A stretch of DNA of 64,000 nucleotides from Cognataquiflexum gelatinilyticum (GCF_024813435.1 NZ_JANAEZ010000009.1:124001-188000); one strand, 5' to 3'; shown: positions 37,010 through 46,340, counted from the first letter of the stretch. The notes: generated by a model from the sequence alone, not told the origin. Made by a program: numbers and translations.

Positions 37010-37017
37010 TATATTTG
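37010..37017 (+). promoter_or_regulatory. -7 box before the D15-like gene
   Basis: TATATTTG, exact TAnnTTTG, 47 bases upstream of the ATG at 37065. No exact -33 box. Confidence 0.4.
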
Positions 37018-37064
37018 AGTATAAGCCCTAAAATAACCTTCCACCATCCCCTATTCCGGCTACC

Positions 37065-38261
37065 ATGAAGACTCTAATTCTTTCTTTGGCATTCTTTGCT
37101 TTTCTGCATGTAGTTGAAGCCCAGGACACCACTACCTATAAATCAAATAAAATCAATGACCTCAAGTGGGTACCACTTCCGGCTGTAGGTTCCAATCCGG
37201 CAAACGGGTGGATGTTTGGTCTTGCCCCTTCTGCCACTTGGTACATGGGTAATCCTGCCGATACCAAGATGTCAAATCTGGTTGGAAATTTTCTTTATAC
37301 TACCAAAAAACAATGGATCTTCAGTTCAAGAAGCAACATCTTTTTGGACAAAAACAAATGGATCCTAGTCGGTGATTGGCGTTATTTCATCACCTCTCAG
37401 CCTACTTTTGGATTGGGAAGCAGTGCTCCAAACATTCCTGAGGAAGATCCTGCCAGACCTGGGGTATGGCATGGAGAGCAACAAATGGACTTTAATTTGA
37501 TAAGGTTTTATGAGACTGTATTGAGGAGAATTGGGGATTCCAAGTTTTACCTGGGCATGGGCTATCATTTTGACCTACACTCCAAGATAAATAGTTTTAC
37601 CAGTGAGGAGAACGCTCCTACTTTGGAGTTTTCCCATGATGCATATAATTTGGCACGGGGATTTTCAACAGAAAAATACGTCCTTTCCGGAGTCACACTA
37701 AATGCCATCATGGAAAACAGGGACATCGCTGTCTCACCTTACGAAAAAAACTTTGCCTTGCTTTCTTATAAAATCAATCCCACTTTTTTGGGTTCAGACC
37801 AATCGTCCAGTACCCTATTGATGGATTACAGGCATTATTTCAATCTCAGTGAAAGAAGAAAAAGACACCTCATTGCGGTTTGGGGTTACGGCAATTTTCT
37901 TGTCACCGGTAATCTCCCCTATATGAACCTTCCTTCCATCGGATGGGACATGTTTGGCAGGTCAGGACGGGCATATGCACAGGGTAGGTTTCGAGGAGAA
38001 AGCATGGTCTATACTGAAGCTGAGTACAGGTTTCCACTTCAGCAAAATAAAGAAACCTTTGGAGGTACTGTTTTTGTGAATGCAGGAAGTTTCAGCAGTC
38101 GTGACACCAATGAGAAGCTTTTTGAGCAATTCAATCCTGGATATGGATTGGGTCTTCGGGTTATGATCAACAAGAAAAACCGGACAACAATCACCGCAGA
38201 TTATGGCTGGGGCCAAAAAGGAAACTCAGGGTTTTACTTGAATGTGAACGAGAGTTTTTAA
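37065..38261 (+). CDS. BamA/TamA-like (D15) outer-membrane barrel
   Basis: 398 residues, signal peptide ending VVEA-QDT, no POTRA domain. Same motifs as 27385-28623: LPAVGSNPANGWMFGLAPS against VIATNPTVGVLFGVLP, GRFRGESMVYTEAEYRFPL, ending NVNESF. So it is a paralogue of the barrel next to the alkyl sulfatase; here it lies downstream of the FGE gene. Possible role in moving a lipid or sulfated ester across the outer membrane, inferred from context only. Confidence 0.85.
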   Translation: MKTLILSLAFFAFLHVVEAQDTTTYKSNKINDLKWVPLPAVGSNPANGWMFGLAPSATWYMGNPADTKMSNLVGNFLYTTKKQWIFSSRSNIFLDKNKWILVGDWRYFITSQPTFGLGSSAPNIPEEDPARPGVWHGEQQMDFNLIRFYETVLRRIGDSKFYLGMGYHFDLHSKINSFTSEENAPTLEFSHDAYNLARGFSTEKYVLSGVTLNAIMENRDIAVSPYEKNFALLSYKINPTFLGSDQSSSTLLMDYRHYFNLSERRKRHLIAVWGYGNFLVTGNLPYMNLPSIGWDMFGRSGRAYAQGRFRGESMVYTEAEYRFPLQQNKETFGGTVFVNAGSFSSRDTNEKLFEQFNPGYGLGLRVMINKKNRTTITADYGWGQKGNSGFYLNVNESF

Positions 38262-38730
38262 AGAGACAAGAATCCAGATACAGGAATTGAGAAGAGAATG
38301 GAAAAAAAAAAGGGTAGTTCCAATAATTGTCTTTTTTAGAATATGGGGTCCAAATGAACACAAAGCCCAGCCAAATCTGTACTACCTTCTGAAGGCAGGG
38401 ATTGGACAAATCTTCAAAATTTCAGCATCTGTCTATTTTTAGTTCGTAAATAAAGTTAACATTATAATTGAGTTTGCCCCCTCTTTCCCTCTACCCAAAT
38501 CCATACCAATCCTGAGGCTCTCCTACACCATAGTAGACTCGCATCTATACTTGAGCTACCCATTGACCAATCCAAGTCCAATCCATGACCAATCCATGTC
38601 CAGTCCTTAATCAATATTTTTTTTAGTATTGGGGTATATCGCATGAGTGGAATTCGAGAATTTAATTATCGAATTTGGTAGTTTCAATTTATTGTTTATA
38701 TCTTAAGTTTTCATTTTAAACGTCACCCCC
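38262..38730. other. intergenic region with short tandem repeat
   Basis: About 470 bp. It contains three adjacent 11-bp units (38569-38601), an 11-base palindrome CCTTCTGAAGG at 38385-38395 that is also present twice in the 21-bp array, and no other recognised feature. The stretch just before the next gene is AT-rich. Confidence 0.5.
38569..38601 (+). repeat. three 11-bp direct repeats
   Basis: AATCCAAGTCC, AATCCATGACC and AATCCATGTCC follow each other without gaps, each differing at one or two bases. A partial AGTCC follows. Low-copy satellite of unknown meaning. Confidence 0.7.
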
Positions 38731-39387
38731 ATGGCAAGTGTAAATGATTCACCCGCAGGAGATTTAAATGGTAAAGTAGGAGGCTTAGTGTATTATAAGG
38801 TTGGAGGTAAAACTTACGTCCGGCAAGCTCCCTCAAAACAGACTAAAGCCCAAAAGAAAAAGACCCCACCACTCAAATTACTATACCAGAGCAAAATGAC
38901 CCTTACCCAACGTCACCTGAAATCGCTTAAATCACCGATAGCATTTGGTTTTCAGAATTTGGCCGTTGGAGCAAGAAGGCCTTTCCACGCCTGTGTTTCC
39001 TACACTTTAAACAATTCCTTCATTGCTGATGGGCCAAAATTTGCCATAGATCCATCATTGATAAAGGTGAGTCGGGGACCGCTATTGCCCCCACTAAATG
39101 CGAAAGCAGAAAAAGTGGACAATGGTTTCTACATCACTTGGCAAAGCAATGCACATTTTTCAAACGCAAAACCTTGGGATAAAGCCTTTATAGTGTTGCA
39201 TTATCCCGACCAAATGTTTTCGGAATACATCACCTTCGGAAATGATAGGTCTTCTGAAAGCCAATTTGTTCAGCTTTGGGAGAGCATGCTAAAGAAAAAA
39301 TGCCATGTTAACCTTGCTTTCAGTCAGGATCAATCAAACAATGGTAATATCTTACTTTCTGATTCTGTTTATTTGGGTTGGTTGTAA
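38731..39387 (+). CDS. DUF6266 family protein
   Basis: 218 residues, no signal peptide. The N-terminus GDLNGKVGGLVYYKVGGKTYVRQAP is the hallmark of DUF6266, a family of unknown function that is multi-copy in many Bacteroidota. The C-terminal half (residues about 130-215) is beta-rich with DNGFYITWQSNAHF. Basic segment KQTKAQKKKTPPLK at about 36-50. Located next to decayed repeats, consistent with a plastic region. Confidence 0.8.
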   Translation: MASVNDSPAGDLNGKVGGLVYYKVGGKTYVRQAPSKQTKAQKKKTPPLKLLYQSKMTLTQRHLKSLKSPIAFGFQNLAVGARRPFHACVSYTLNNSFIADGPKFAIDPSLIKVSRGPLLPPLNAKAEKVDNGFYITWQSNAHFSNAKPWDKAFIVLHYPDQMFSEYITFGNDRSSESQFVQLWESMLKKKCHVNLAFSQDQSNNGNILLSDSVYLGWL

Positions 39388-39467
39388 TTATTCATGGGAA
39401 AACAGCCCTTTATTTATGAAAGAATATTTTCTCAATCTCTTAATGGTAAAAGATTGGAGGCGGTGGT

Positions 39468-39990
39468 GAAAGGATCAAATATTTTTTTATACCCCGAGTT
39501 TCGTTCCTCACTCGGGGTATAAAAAAAAGAATGCGATTCCTATTTTTGGCCGAAAAAAACTAAAGAGAGATAAAGGGTTTCCGCCAAATATTAGGTAAGG
39601 TCAAGCCCTTTCATGGTTGGCCTTACCTTGATCGAACTCGATCCGGAGGTTGCTACCCGGGGTAAATAGAGGTTCGAGTCTTTTGTGGTCATTTATAGAT
39701 CAGGATTTTGTTGGCAAAAGATCCTGAAAGGATCAAACTATTTTAATTGCCCCGAGTGAGGTACCAAACTCGGGGATAAAAAGAACAATCTGACTCAGGT
39801 TTTTGGCCGAGGTAATGGAAAGAGAAGAATCAGGTTATCTCCAAAAACAGGGGTGCTTAATCTATGAAATTACATTCCTGAGACAAAAGAGTTCAACCCT
39901 TTTCAGGGTTGATTTATCCTCGATTGTTTTCTATCATCGGGTTACTACCCAGGGTAAATAAAAATTTGACCCCTTTCGGGGTCAAAAGTT
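39468..39990 (+). repeat. two diverged copies of a hairpin-containing repeat (about 258 bp apart)
   Basis: Copy 1 starts at 39468 and copy 2 at 39726; both open with GAAAGGATCAAA. Each has a CCCCGAGT/ACTCGGGG hairpin (39489-39520, stem extended to 18 bp by flanking T and A runs; 39750-39775), a TTTTGGCC block (offset 257), then CTACCCGGGGTAAAT or CTACCCAGGGTAAAT (offset 292). Smaller hairpins CAACCCttttcaGGGTTG (39896 on) and GACCCCtttcGGGGTC (39968 on) follow. No intact frame. Resembles dispersed palindromic repeats of Bacteroidota genomes. Confidence 0.75.
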
Positions 39991-40195
39991 ATTCCTCGTT
40001 TCTCTTATTTTTATCTGTGGCCTCCTGGTAGTATAGGTAAACCCATTCTTTTGCGCCTCTTAGCGAAACCTTCTTTTCCATTGCGGTAAAAGAAAAAATT
40101 ACGGTAAACTGAGCAGCAAAGAGAAAGTAAAGATGGACATTGGTGCAGACACAATTTTGTCTAAGTGATCTCTGTGGCCTCAGTGGCAAATTGAT
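39991..40195 (-). repeat. decayed intergenic repeat ('gcctcagtggcaa' type)
   Basis: The stretch carries GGCCTCAGTGGCAA, TTTTGCGCCTCTTAGCGAAACC and TTGCGGTAAAAGA blocks, characteristic of a widespread non-coding repeat in Bacteroidota genomes. A 66-codon minus-strand frame within it has no sign of being a gene. Confidence 0.5.
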
Positions 40196-41410
40196 TTATA
40201 TTCCTTTGATTTTCATATAAAGTTTTTCCAAATCTTCCTTAAACAAAATTTTTGGTACTGGGTAAAGTGGGTTGGCTTCTGCCAATGCCCTGCTGATCAT
40301 TTCCGGTAAATCGCTTTCCTTGATTTCCGGAATGTTACTTTGGATACCCATTTTTTTGTTCATGTCTTTCAGGTACTGAACAAAAGCATTTGCTTTTTGG
40401 GCGTTTGTAAGGTTCCCGTTGACAATACCAATATGGTCTGCAAGTTCGGCGAGTCTTTTGCCTGAAGCACTTCCATAAAATTCCAACACGTGTGGCATGA
40501 TGATGGCATTGGCTTGTCCATGCGGATATCCATAAAAGCCGCCAATTGTATGTGCAATGGCATGAACATATCCTACGTATGCACGTGTGAAAGCCACTCC
40601 TGCCATATAGGAACCTTTAAGCATTGCTTCCCTGGCCTTCAGATCTCCAGGGATGTTATAAGCTTGAAGCAGGTTTTGGTGGATAAGGGTTATTGCTTCC
40701 AACGCTGCTTTTCTAGTTTCATTGGTATTGCTACGCCCGATGTAGGATTCTACAGCGTGGGTCATGGCATCCATTCCGGTTGCTGCAGTGATATGGGGTG
40801 GAAGTTTTAAAGTAAGCTCAGGGTCCAGTACTGCATAATGGGGAATGAGACAAAAATCATTGATGGGATATTTTTCGTGGGTTTCGGAATTGCTGATTAC
40901 TGCGGCCAAAGTTACCTCACTTCCCGTTCCGGCAGTGGTGGGGACTGCAATCAATGTCGGGATTTTGAAAATCACTTTCAATACACCTTTCATCTTCCCG
41001 ACCGGTTTATTTGGACGACTGACCCTCGCTCCTACTGCCTTGGCACAATCCATCGGTGAACCTCCTCCAAAAGCAATGATGGCTTTGCAATTGTACTGAT
41101 GATACATTTTCAATGCCTCTTCGACATTTTCAATGGTAGGATCGGGCACAGTTTTGTCAAAAACAGCATATTGGCAGCCATTGACGCCAAGTTCTGTGAT
41201 CAGGTTATCCAATAAACCCAACTTCATCAATGTACTGTCTGTCACGATCAAAACATTCTTGATTTTTAACTGCTGAAGCAAGTCCGGCACATTCTTTACA
41301 CATCCAGCACCCTCCAACACCACCGGTTTCCTCCAGGGAAGTAATGGCATGGCGAGTTTAAACGAGGCTTGATAAAGTCTATAATATAATGTTAGAATGG
41401 TTTTTCTCAT
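40196..41410 (-). CDS. iron-containing alcohol dehydrogenase
   Basis: 404 residues, group III Fe-dependent alcohol dehydrogenase, which oxidises alcohols or reduces aldehydes with NAD(P). Family blocks are intact: FGGGSPMDCAKAVGA (nucleotide loop), GTGSEVT, DAMTHAVESYIG and AIAHTIGGFYGYPHGQANA, which carry the metal-binding D and His residues. 77 bp downstream of the aldehyde dehydrogenase gene and in the same orientation, so a probable operon that could interconvert alcohol, aldehyde and acid. Confidence 0.94.
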   Translation of the reverse strand: MRKTILTLYYRLYQASFKLAMPLLPWRKPVVLEGAGCVKNVPDLLQQLKIKNVLIVTDSTLMKLGLLDNLITELGVNGCQYAVFDKTVPDPTIENVEEALKMYHQYNCKAIIAFGGGSPMDCAKAVGARVSRPNKPVGKMKGVLKVIFKIPTLIAVPTTAGTGSEVTLAAVISNSETHEKYPINDFCLIPHYAVLDPELTLKLPPHITAATGMDAMTHAVESYIGRSNTNETRKAALEAITLIHQNLLQAYNIPGDLKAREAMLKGSYMAGVAFTRAYVGYVHAIAHTIGGFYGYPHGQANAIIMPHVLEFYGSASGKRLAELADHIGIVNGNLTNAQKANAFVQYLKDMNKKMGIQSNIPEIKESDLPEMISRALAEANPLYPVPKILFKEDLEKLYMKIKGI

Positions 41411-41487
41411 TTTTTCTTATTGATTGTTTGGCATTTAAAAAGTACCCGAACTTCTTTATTCTATTGCTTTCTTGGATTGAATCCCTA

Positions 41488-42939
41488 TCAAAACCATTTT
41501 AACAGACCATCGATTAATACCTCTTTTGCTTTGTTATAAGGTGGGAATAAAGGTGTCACAGCGGTGAAGCCGACTCTTTGCTTGAGGAGAGATTTTTGAT
41601 TGGTAAACTCCAAGAAACCAAAATGTCCATGTGACTTTCCAATCCCGGAATTGTTTACCCCCCCAAAAGGAAGTTCCGGATGGATAAAATGCAGCACGCA
41701 GTCATTGGCCACAGCACCACCTGAACTGGTCTTTCTAAATATGTATCCCAACTTTTTATCACTTTTAGAAAATGCGTAAAGGGCTAATGGTTTTGGCATT
41801 TTGTTTACAAAATTCAAAGCCTCATCTATATTTTCATAGTCCATCACCGGAAGTATGGGTCCGAATATTTCATCTTCCATTACTTCCATGGATTCCTTGA
41901 CCATGGTAAGGATAGTCGGCTCTATAAAATTTTCTTCTGGTATATTTTTACCTCCTTTGGCAATTGTGGCTCCATTTTCACAGGCATCTTCTACCAATTT
42001 GTTGAGCCGGTTGAAATGTCTTTCATTGACTATTCGGCCATAGTCAGGACTTTTTTCCACTCCCTGTCCATCGCTGACATACAGTGTATCAATGGCTTCA
42101 TTCAGATTTTGGACAAATTCATCCCGTAAGGATCTAGGCACCAAAACAAAATCAGGAGCTACACAGGTCTGTCCGCAATTGATGAATTTGGTTGAAGCAA
42201 TTTTCCTTGCAGCGTCTTTGAGGTCCGCATCCGGTGCTATAATTACAGGGGATTTCCCTCCCAATTCCAAGGTTACAGAGCCCAGATGATCTGAAGCCGA
42301 TCGCATCACAATCTTCCCGACCATGGGACTTCCAGTAAAAAAGATGTGGTCAAATGGTTTGGCAAGGAGCAGCTGACTGGCCTCAAGCCCGCCTTCAATA
42401 ACACACACCATGTTTTTTTCGAAGATCTCCCCTATCATCTCTTTGATCAATGCAGAAGTATGGGGTGTCATTTCCGAAGGTTTTATCATCACTGTACAGC
42501 CTGCACTCAAAGCGGATACCAATGGACAAATTGCCAGATTGAAGGGATAATTCCATGGGGCAATGATCAGACTTGAACCTTTTGGTTCATATTGAATCGA
42601 AGCTTTGGTACCAAGAAAAGTGACCGGTGTAGGAACCCTTTTTGTTTTCATCCAATTTTTAAGATGCTTAATGGTATGCTTGGCTTCTGATACCACCGGG
42701 TAGATTTCTGAAATATCTGTCTCCGTGTAAGGTTTGCGATAATCCGCATACATGGCTTTTCTGATATCCTCCCTATGGTTCAATATCCAATCATGAAGCT
42801 TACGGATGAGTCCGATCCTTTCCTCCGCAGTACTGGATCTCATAATTAAAGCCTGCTTTTTTTGCAAATCGAAAACCTCATTGATTTTGGTTTTCATCAA
42901 TTCAACATCCATTTTTTCTAAAATTTGATAAGGAAACAA
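41488..42939 (-). CDS. aldehyde dehydrogenase (class 3-like)
   Basis: NAD(P)-dependent aldehyde oxidation to acid. 483 residues from 42939; Met10 (42912), preceded by the A-rich TTTTAGAAAAA, or Met15 (42897) may be the true start. Catalytic residues seen: E225 in TLELGGKSP and C259 in FINCGQTCVAP (numbering from 42939); cofactor loop APWNYPFNLA. The short N-terminus and similarity to ALDH3 (fatty aldehyde dehydrogenase) fit a medium- or long-chain aldehyde, but substrate is inferred. Upstream gene of the ALDH-ADH pair. Confidence 0.93.
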   Translation of the reverse strand: MFPYQILEKMDVELMKTKINEVFDLQKKQALIMRSSTAEERIGLIRKLHDWILNHREDIRKAMYADYRKPYTETDISEIYPVVSEAKHTIKHLKNWMKTKRVPTPVTFLGTKASIQYEPKGSSLIIAPWNYPFNLAICPLVSALSAGCTVMIKPSEMTPHTSALIKEMIGEIFEKNMVCVIEGGLEASQLLLAKPFDHIFFTGSPMVGKIVMRSASDHLGSVTLELGGKSPVIIAPDADLKDAARKIASTKFINCGQTCVAPDFVLVPRSLRDEFVQNLNEAIDTLYVSDGQGVEKSPDYGRIVNERHFNRLNKLVEDACENGATIAKGGKNIPEENFIEPTILTMVKESMEVMEDEIFGPILPVMDYENIDEALNFVNKMPKPLALYAFSKSDKKLGYIFRKTSSGGAVANDCVLHFIHPELPFGGVNNSGIGKSHGHFGFLEFTNQKSLLKQRVGFTAVTPLFPPYNKAKEVLIDGLLKWF

Positions 42940-43177
42940 TTTTCATCCTTATTAATTAGAAACCAATTTTTTGAAATCCGATGTGGTATTCATTCCAATA
43001 ATGCTTCAAACATTCCTTGAATTATGGCAAGATTTTCCAAAGATTCTTTTCGGGAAACAATAAGTTTGACAGAATAAAAAAACTCTTATAAAATAAGAAA
43101 GTAGAAACTTTTGAGTATTTGAGAGAATTGATAAAAGCTGGAAAAGTCTTTTTAAAAATTACAAATAAATATTCCAT

Positions 43178-45598
43178 ATGAAAAATCGATTAATACAATT
43201 GTTCATGATATCAGGCTTGCTTGCATTTTTTGCCTGCGGACCCAGCCAAAATGAGTCTGATTCGGAAATAGGTGCTGAAGGCATTGAAATTTCCGAAGGC
43301 ATAGACAGAACAATACTACCTATCAAACACCCGGAAAGGGTAAGGTACAGCGAACTCGATGTGCGCAATACCACGCCGCCACCAAAATTTGAAGTTACGG
43401 CTCCAAAAGACGCTCCAAACGTAGTTATAATTTTGATGGATGATATGGGATTTGCTGTTCCCGAGACCTTTGGCGGTCCGGCATATATGCCTACCCTCGA
43501 CCGTCTTGCCAAAAACGGCTTGACATATAACAGATTTCATACCACTGCACTTTGTACCCCAACAAGGGCAGCCTTGCTTACGGGTTACAATCCACACTCC
43601 GTAAACCTTGGCATAATTACTGAATTAGCAACTTCTTATCCCGGTTACACTTCTATTCGCCCTCAATCTATTACCCCGTTGGCTGAAGTCCTCAGGCAAA
43701 ACGGATATAGCACGGCCCAATTTGGAAAAAGCCACGAGACTCCTACTTGGGAAAAATCAAGTAACGGACCACAAGACAGATGGCCCACCCATTCAGGCTT
43801 TGAGAAATTTTATGGATTCTTAGGTGGAATAACCAACAACTGGGCACCGGTCATTTATGATGGGGTAACCATGATAGAAACTCCCAGCTATCCCGGCTAC
43901 CATTTCACCAACGATATGACCAATCAAGCCGTTTCTTGGGTAAACAAGCAACAAGCTTTGCAGCCCGACAAACCATTTTTCATCTACTATGCACCGGGTG
44001 CAACACGAGCCCCGCATCATGCCCCTAAAGAGTATTCTGCCAAATATAAAGGCAAATTCGACAAAGGTTGGGATGTATTGCGTGAAGAAACACTGGAGCG
44101 TCAGAAAAAATTGGGCATCGTCCCTGCCAATACAATCCTTCCTCCAAAACCGGAGCAGATTCAGGATTGGGCCGATTTATCACCTGTTGAACAAAAATTG
44201 TTTGCCCGACAAATGGAGGTTTTTGCAGGGTTTGCCGAGCATACAGACCATGAAATCGGCCGCTTGATCGATGCGATCGAAGAAATGGGTGAATTAGACA
44301 ATACCATCATCTTCTTTATTGCCGGTGACAATGGCTCAAGCGCCGAAGGTCAGCAAACAGGAATGTTCAATGAATGGACCTACTTCAACCGGGTAAAAGA
44401 AAATGTTGATGATATGATGAAGCTCTATGACGAATGGGGAACAGAAAGTACCATTCCACACATGGCTTCCGGATGGGCAGTAGCTACCAATAGCCCTTTT
44501 ACATGGACAAAGCAAATGGCTTCAGATTTTGGAGGAACCCGCAACGGGATGGTGGTGCATTGGCCTAAAGGCATAAAATCCAAAGGGGAAATGAGAAACC
44601 AATTTGGCTTTGTCGCTGACGTGGCTCCGACAGTTTACGAAGTGACTGGAATCCCTTCCCCCAAAATGGTAAACGGCATTGCACAGGATCCTATCGAAGG
44701 TACCAGTCTTGCATATTCCTTCAACAATGGAGACGCACCGGAACAACATACTGTGCAGTATTTTGAAATTGGCGGAAACAGGGCTGTTTATCAGGACGGT
44801 TGGTATGCCCGAACAATTCACCAGGCTCCTTTTTTGCCAGAACCATTTAATACACTGCAAAATGATGTTTGGGAATTGTACAACACCAAAGAAGACTTTA
44901 GCTTATCCAATGACCTTTCGCAAAAAGAGCCTCAAAAACTCAAAGATATGCAGTCTCTATTTATGAAGGAAGCCGAGAAATACCATGTATTACCCATTGA
45001 TGATCGCACGGTAGAGCGAATGATAGCAGAGGTCGCAGGCAGGCCAACTGTGATGGCACCAGGTAGAACATCTATGAAGCTTACAAAGGACATGAAAGGT
45101 CTGGGGGTGGATGTATTTCCTAACTTACAAAATACCTCCTACACCATTACCGCTGAGGTTGAAGTCGGACCCGGGGGAAATGGGGTTTTGGTTTGCCAAG
45201 GAGGACGGTTTGGAGGATTATCATTCTATGTCAAAAACGGAAAGCCATTCTTTACCTATAATTTCCTAGGATTGAATTCCACCACCATTTCTTCAACCCA
45301 GACTTTGGCACCCGGAAAACACACCTTGGTGTATGATTTCAAATATGATGGCGGCGGACCAGGCCGCGGTGGTGTTGGAACGATTACCGTGGATGGTCAA
45401 AAATTTGGAGAAGGCCGCATTGAAAGGACCCAACCTGGAATTTTCTCTGTGGTGGATTTGGCAGATGTAGGTGTTGATTTAGGAACTGTTGTGGCAGATT
45501 ATGGTACGTCAAGTAAGTTTAATGGTAACATCAAAAATGTAACAATACAGCGCATTGCTGCAACCGTTCCATCAGAAGCCCCGGCCATAATTGATTAA
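43178..45598 (+). CDS. arylsulfatase, Cys-type, lipoprotein
   Basis: 806 residues, lipobox FFAC (C20). Sulfatase family S1: metal-binding D88-D89 in ILMDDMGF, formylglycine site C126-T-P-T-R130 (LCTPTRAALLTGY), and D384-N385 in AGDNGSS. The Cys at the site requires conversion by a formylglycine enzyme, which is encoded at 35761. The C-terminal 170 residues (about 635-806) are beta-rich, LamG/concanavalin-like, with GGNGVLVCQGGRFGG. Exact substrate unknown. Lies divergently from the ALDH gene. Confidence 0.95.
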   Translation: MKNRLIQLFMISGLLAFFACGPSQNESDSEIGAEGIEISEGIDRTILPIKHPERVRYSELDVRNTTPPPKFEVTAPKDAPNVVIILMDDMGFAVPETFGGPAYMPTLDRLAKNGLTYNRFHTTALCTPTRAALLTGYNPHSVNLGIITELATSYPGYTSIRPQSITPLAEVLRQNGYSTAQFGKSHETPTWEKSSNGPQDRWPTHSGFEKFYGFLGGITNNWAPVIYDGVTMIETPSYPGYHFTNDMTNQAVSWVNKQQALQPDKPFFIYYAPGATRAPHHAPKEYSAKYKGKFDKGWDVLREETLERQKKLGIVPANTILPPKPEQIQDWADLSPVEQKLFARQMEVFAGFAEHTDHEIGRLIDAIEEMGELDNTIIFFIAGDNGSSAEGQQTGMFNEWTYFNRVKENVDDMMKLYDEWGTESTIPHMASGWAVATNSPFTWTKQMASDFGGTRNGMVVHWPKGIKSKGEMRNQFGFVADVAPTVYEVTGIPSPKMVNGIAQDPIEGTSLAYSFNNGDAPEQHTVQYFEIGGNRAVYQDGWYARTIHQAPFLPEPFNTLQNDVWELYNTKEDFSLSNDLSQKEPQKLKDMQSLFMKEAEKYHVLPIDDRTVERMIAEVAGRPTVMAPGRTSMKLTKDMKGLGVDVFPNLQNTSYTITAEVEVGPGGNGVLVCQGGRFGGLSFYVKNGKPFFTYNFLGLNSTTISSTQTLAPGKHTLVYDFKYDGGGPGRGGVGTITVDGQKFGEGRIERTQPGIFSVVDLADVGVDLGTVVADYGTSSKFNGNIKNVTIQRIAATVPSEAPAIID

Positions 45599-45659
45599 AA
45601 GGTAAGTTCAGCTTGATGACTTGCTCCAATTGGCTATTTAGTCACGGAGGTTTTAAAGG

Positions 45660-45705
45660 AAGAATTTCAGTGAGCATTTACCGCGGTAATCTCATTGAAA
45701 TTCTT
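45660..45705 (+). terminator. long stem-loop between sulfatase and membrane protein
   Basis: AAGAATTTCA (45660-45669) pairs with TGAAATTCTT (45696-45705), with TGAG/CTCA continuing the stem past a one-base mismatch. The loop itself contains a perfect 12-base palindrome TTACCGCGGTAA. Only a short T-rich tail follows. May terminate or stabilise the sulfatase mRNA. Confidence 0.55.
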
Positions 45706-45753
45706 ATTTATTTTCTGAATTAAAGAGAAAAGATTATAAACGGCTTAAAGAAA

Positions 45754-46164
45754 ATGATCATAGATAAATTTTTATCAAATTTCAAATGGATCATGGCCCT
45801 TTGCGGCTTATTAACCTGTAGCATGTTTCTTGGGCTTTTTTCACCGGAAGCATCACTTCAAATGAATTTTGGGGAAATTCCCGGTTCATCACCATATGAA
45901 AGTATTATCGTGCGAAATTGGTCTGCTTTATTAGGGCTAATCGGAATAATGTTACTTTATGGGGCATTAAATCCCTCTGTCAGGTCTTATTCATTGATTA
46001 TTGCAGGAATAAGTAAAGTCATTTTTATCGCTTTGGTGCTAACCATTGGCAGCCAATACCTTAGCAACCAAGTCGGCACGGCAGTAATGGTGGATTGCCT
46101 CATGGTATTTTTATTTACCTTTTATCTTATTCTTTCTGCATTTATAAAAAAAGACACTGTTTAA
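45754..46164 (+). CDS. small four-helix membrane protein
   Basis: 136 residues with four hydrophobic segments (about 12-30, 55-75, 80-100, 112-130). I do not recognise the family. It follows the sulfatase by 155 bp, but with a strong stem-loop in between, so co-transcription is uncertain. No catalytic motif or charged helix pattern. Confidence 0.6.
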   Translation: MIIDKFLSNFKWIMALCGLLTCSMFLGLFSPEASLQMNFGEIPGSSPYESIIVRNWSALLGLIGIMLLYGALNPSVRSYSLIIAGISKVIFIALVLTIGSQYLSNQVGTAVMVDCLMVFLFTFYLILSAFIKKDTV

Positions 46165-46180
46165 GAATTACAATAAGGCA

Positions 46181-46220
46181 AAGACAAGAACCGAGATGCG
46201 AGAGCCGAGAAGCGAGAAAA
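46181..46220 (+). repeat. purine-rich degenerate repeat
   Basis: A run of GAGA/CGAG units (aagaaccgagatgcgagag, then ccgagaagcgagaaaa). Similar low-complexity tracts occur between genes in Bacteroidota genomes. No coding signal. Confidence 0.4.
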
Positions 46221-46307
46221 AATGAATAATTCAAAATGATAAATGCGACTTAAACGCTGCGCAGTCTTGATTTATTTAGCCACTTTCTTAAGCTGTTGGT
46301 TATAAAA

Positions 46308-46340
46308 ATAAAAAAACTCCCAAGCATGAAGACCTGGGAG
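46308..46340 (-). terminator. terminator of the 178-residue gene
   Basis: On the minus strand CTCCCAGG, an eight-base loop and CTTGGGAG, followed by a T-rich run of about nine bases. Confidence 0.85.

Noticed and set aside
39482..39527. CCCCGAGT hairpin as terminator of the DUF6266 gene
   Set aside because: The stem is flanked by T on the left and A on the right, so neither strand leaves a U tail; better explained as part of the repeat.
39989..40189. 66-codon minus-strand frame
   Set aside because: It lies inside a decayed intergenic repeat and its translation has no family-like features.
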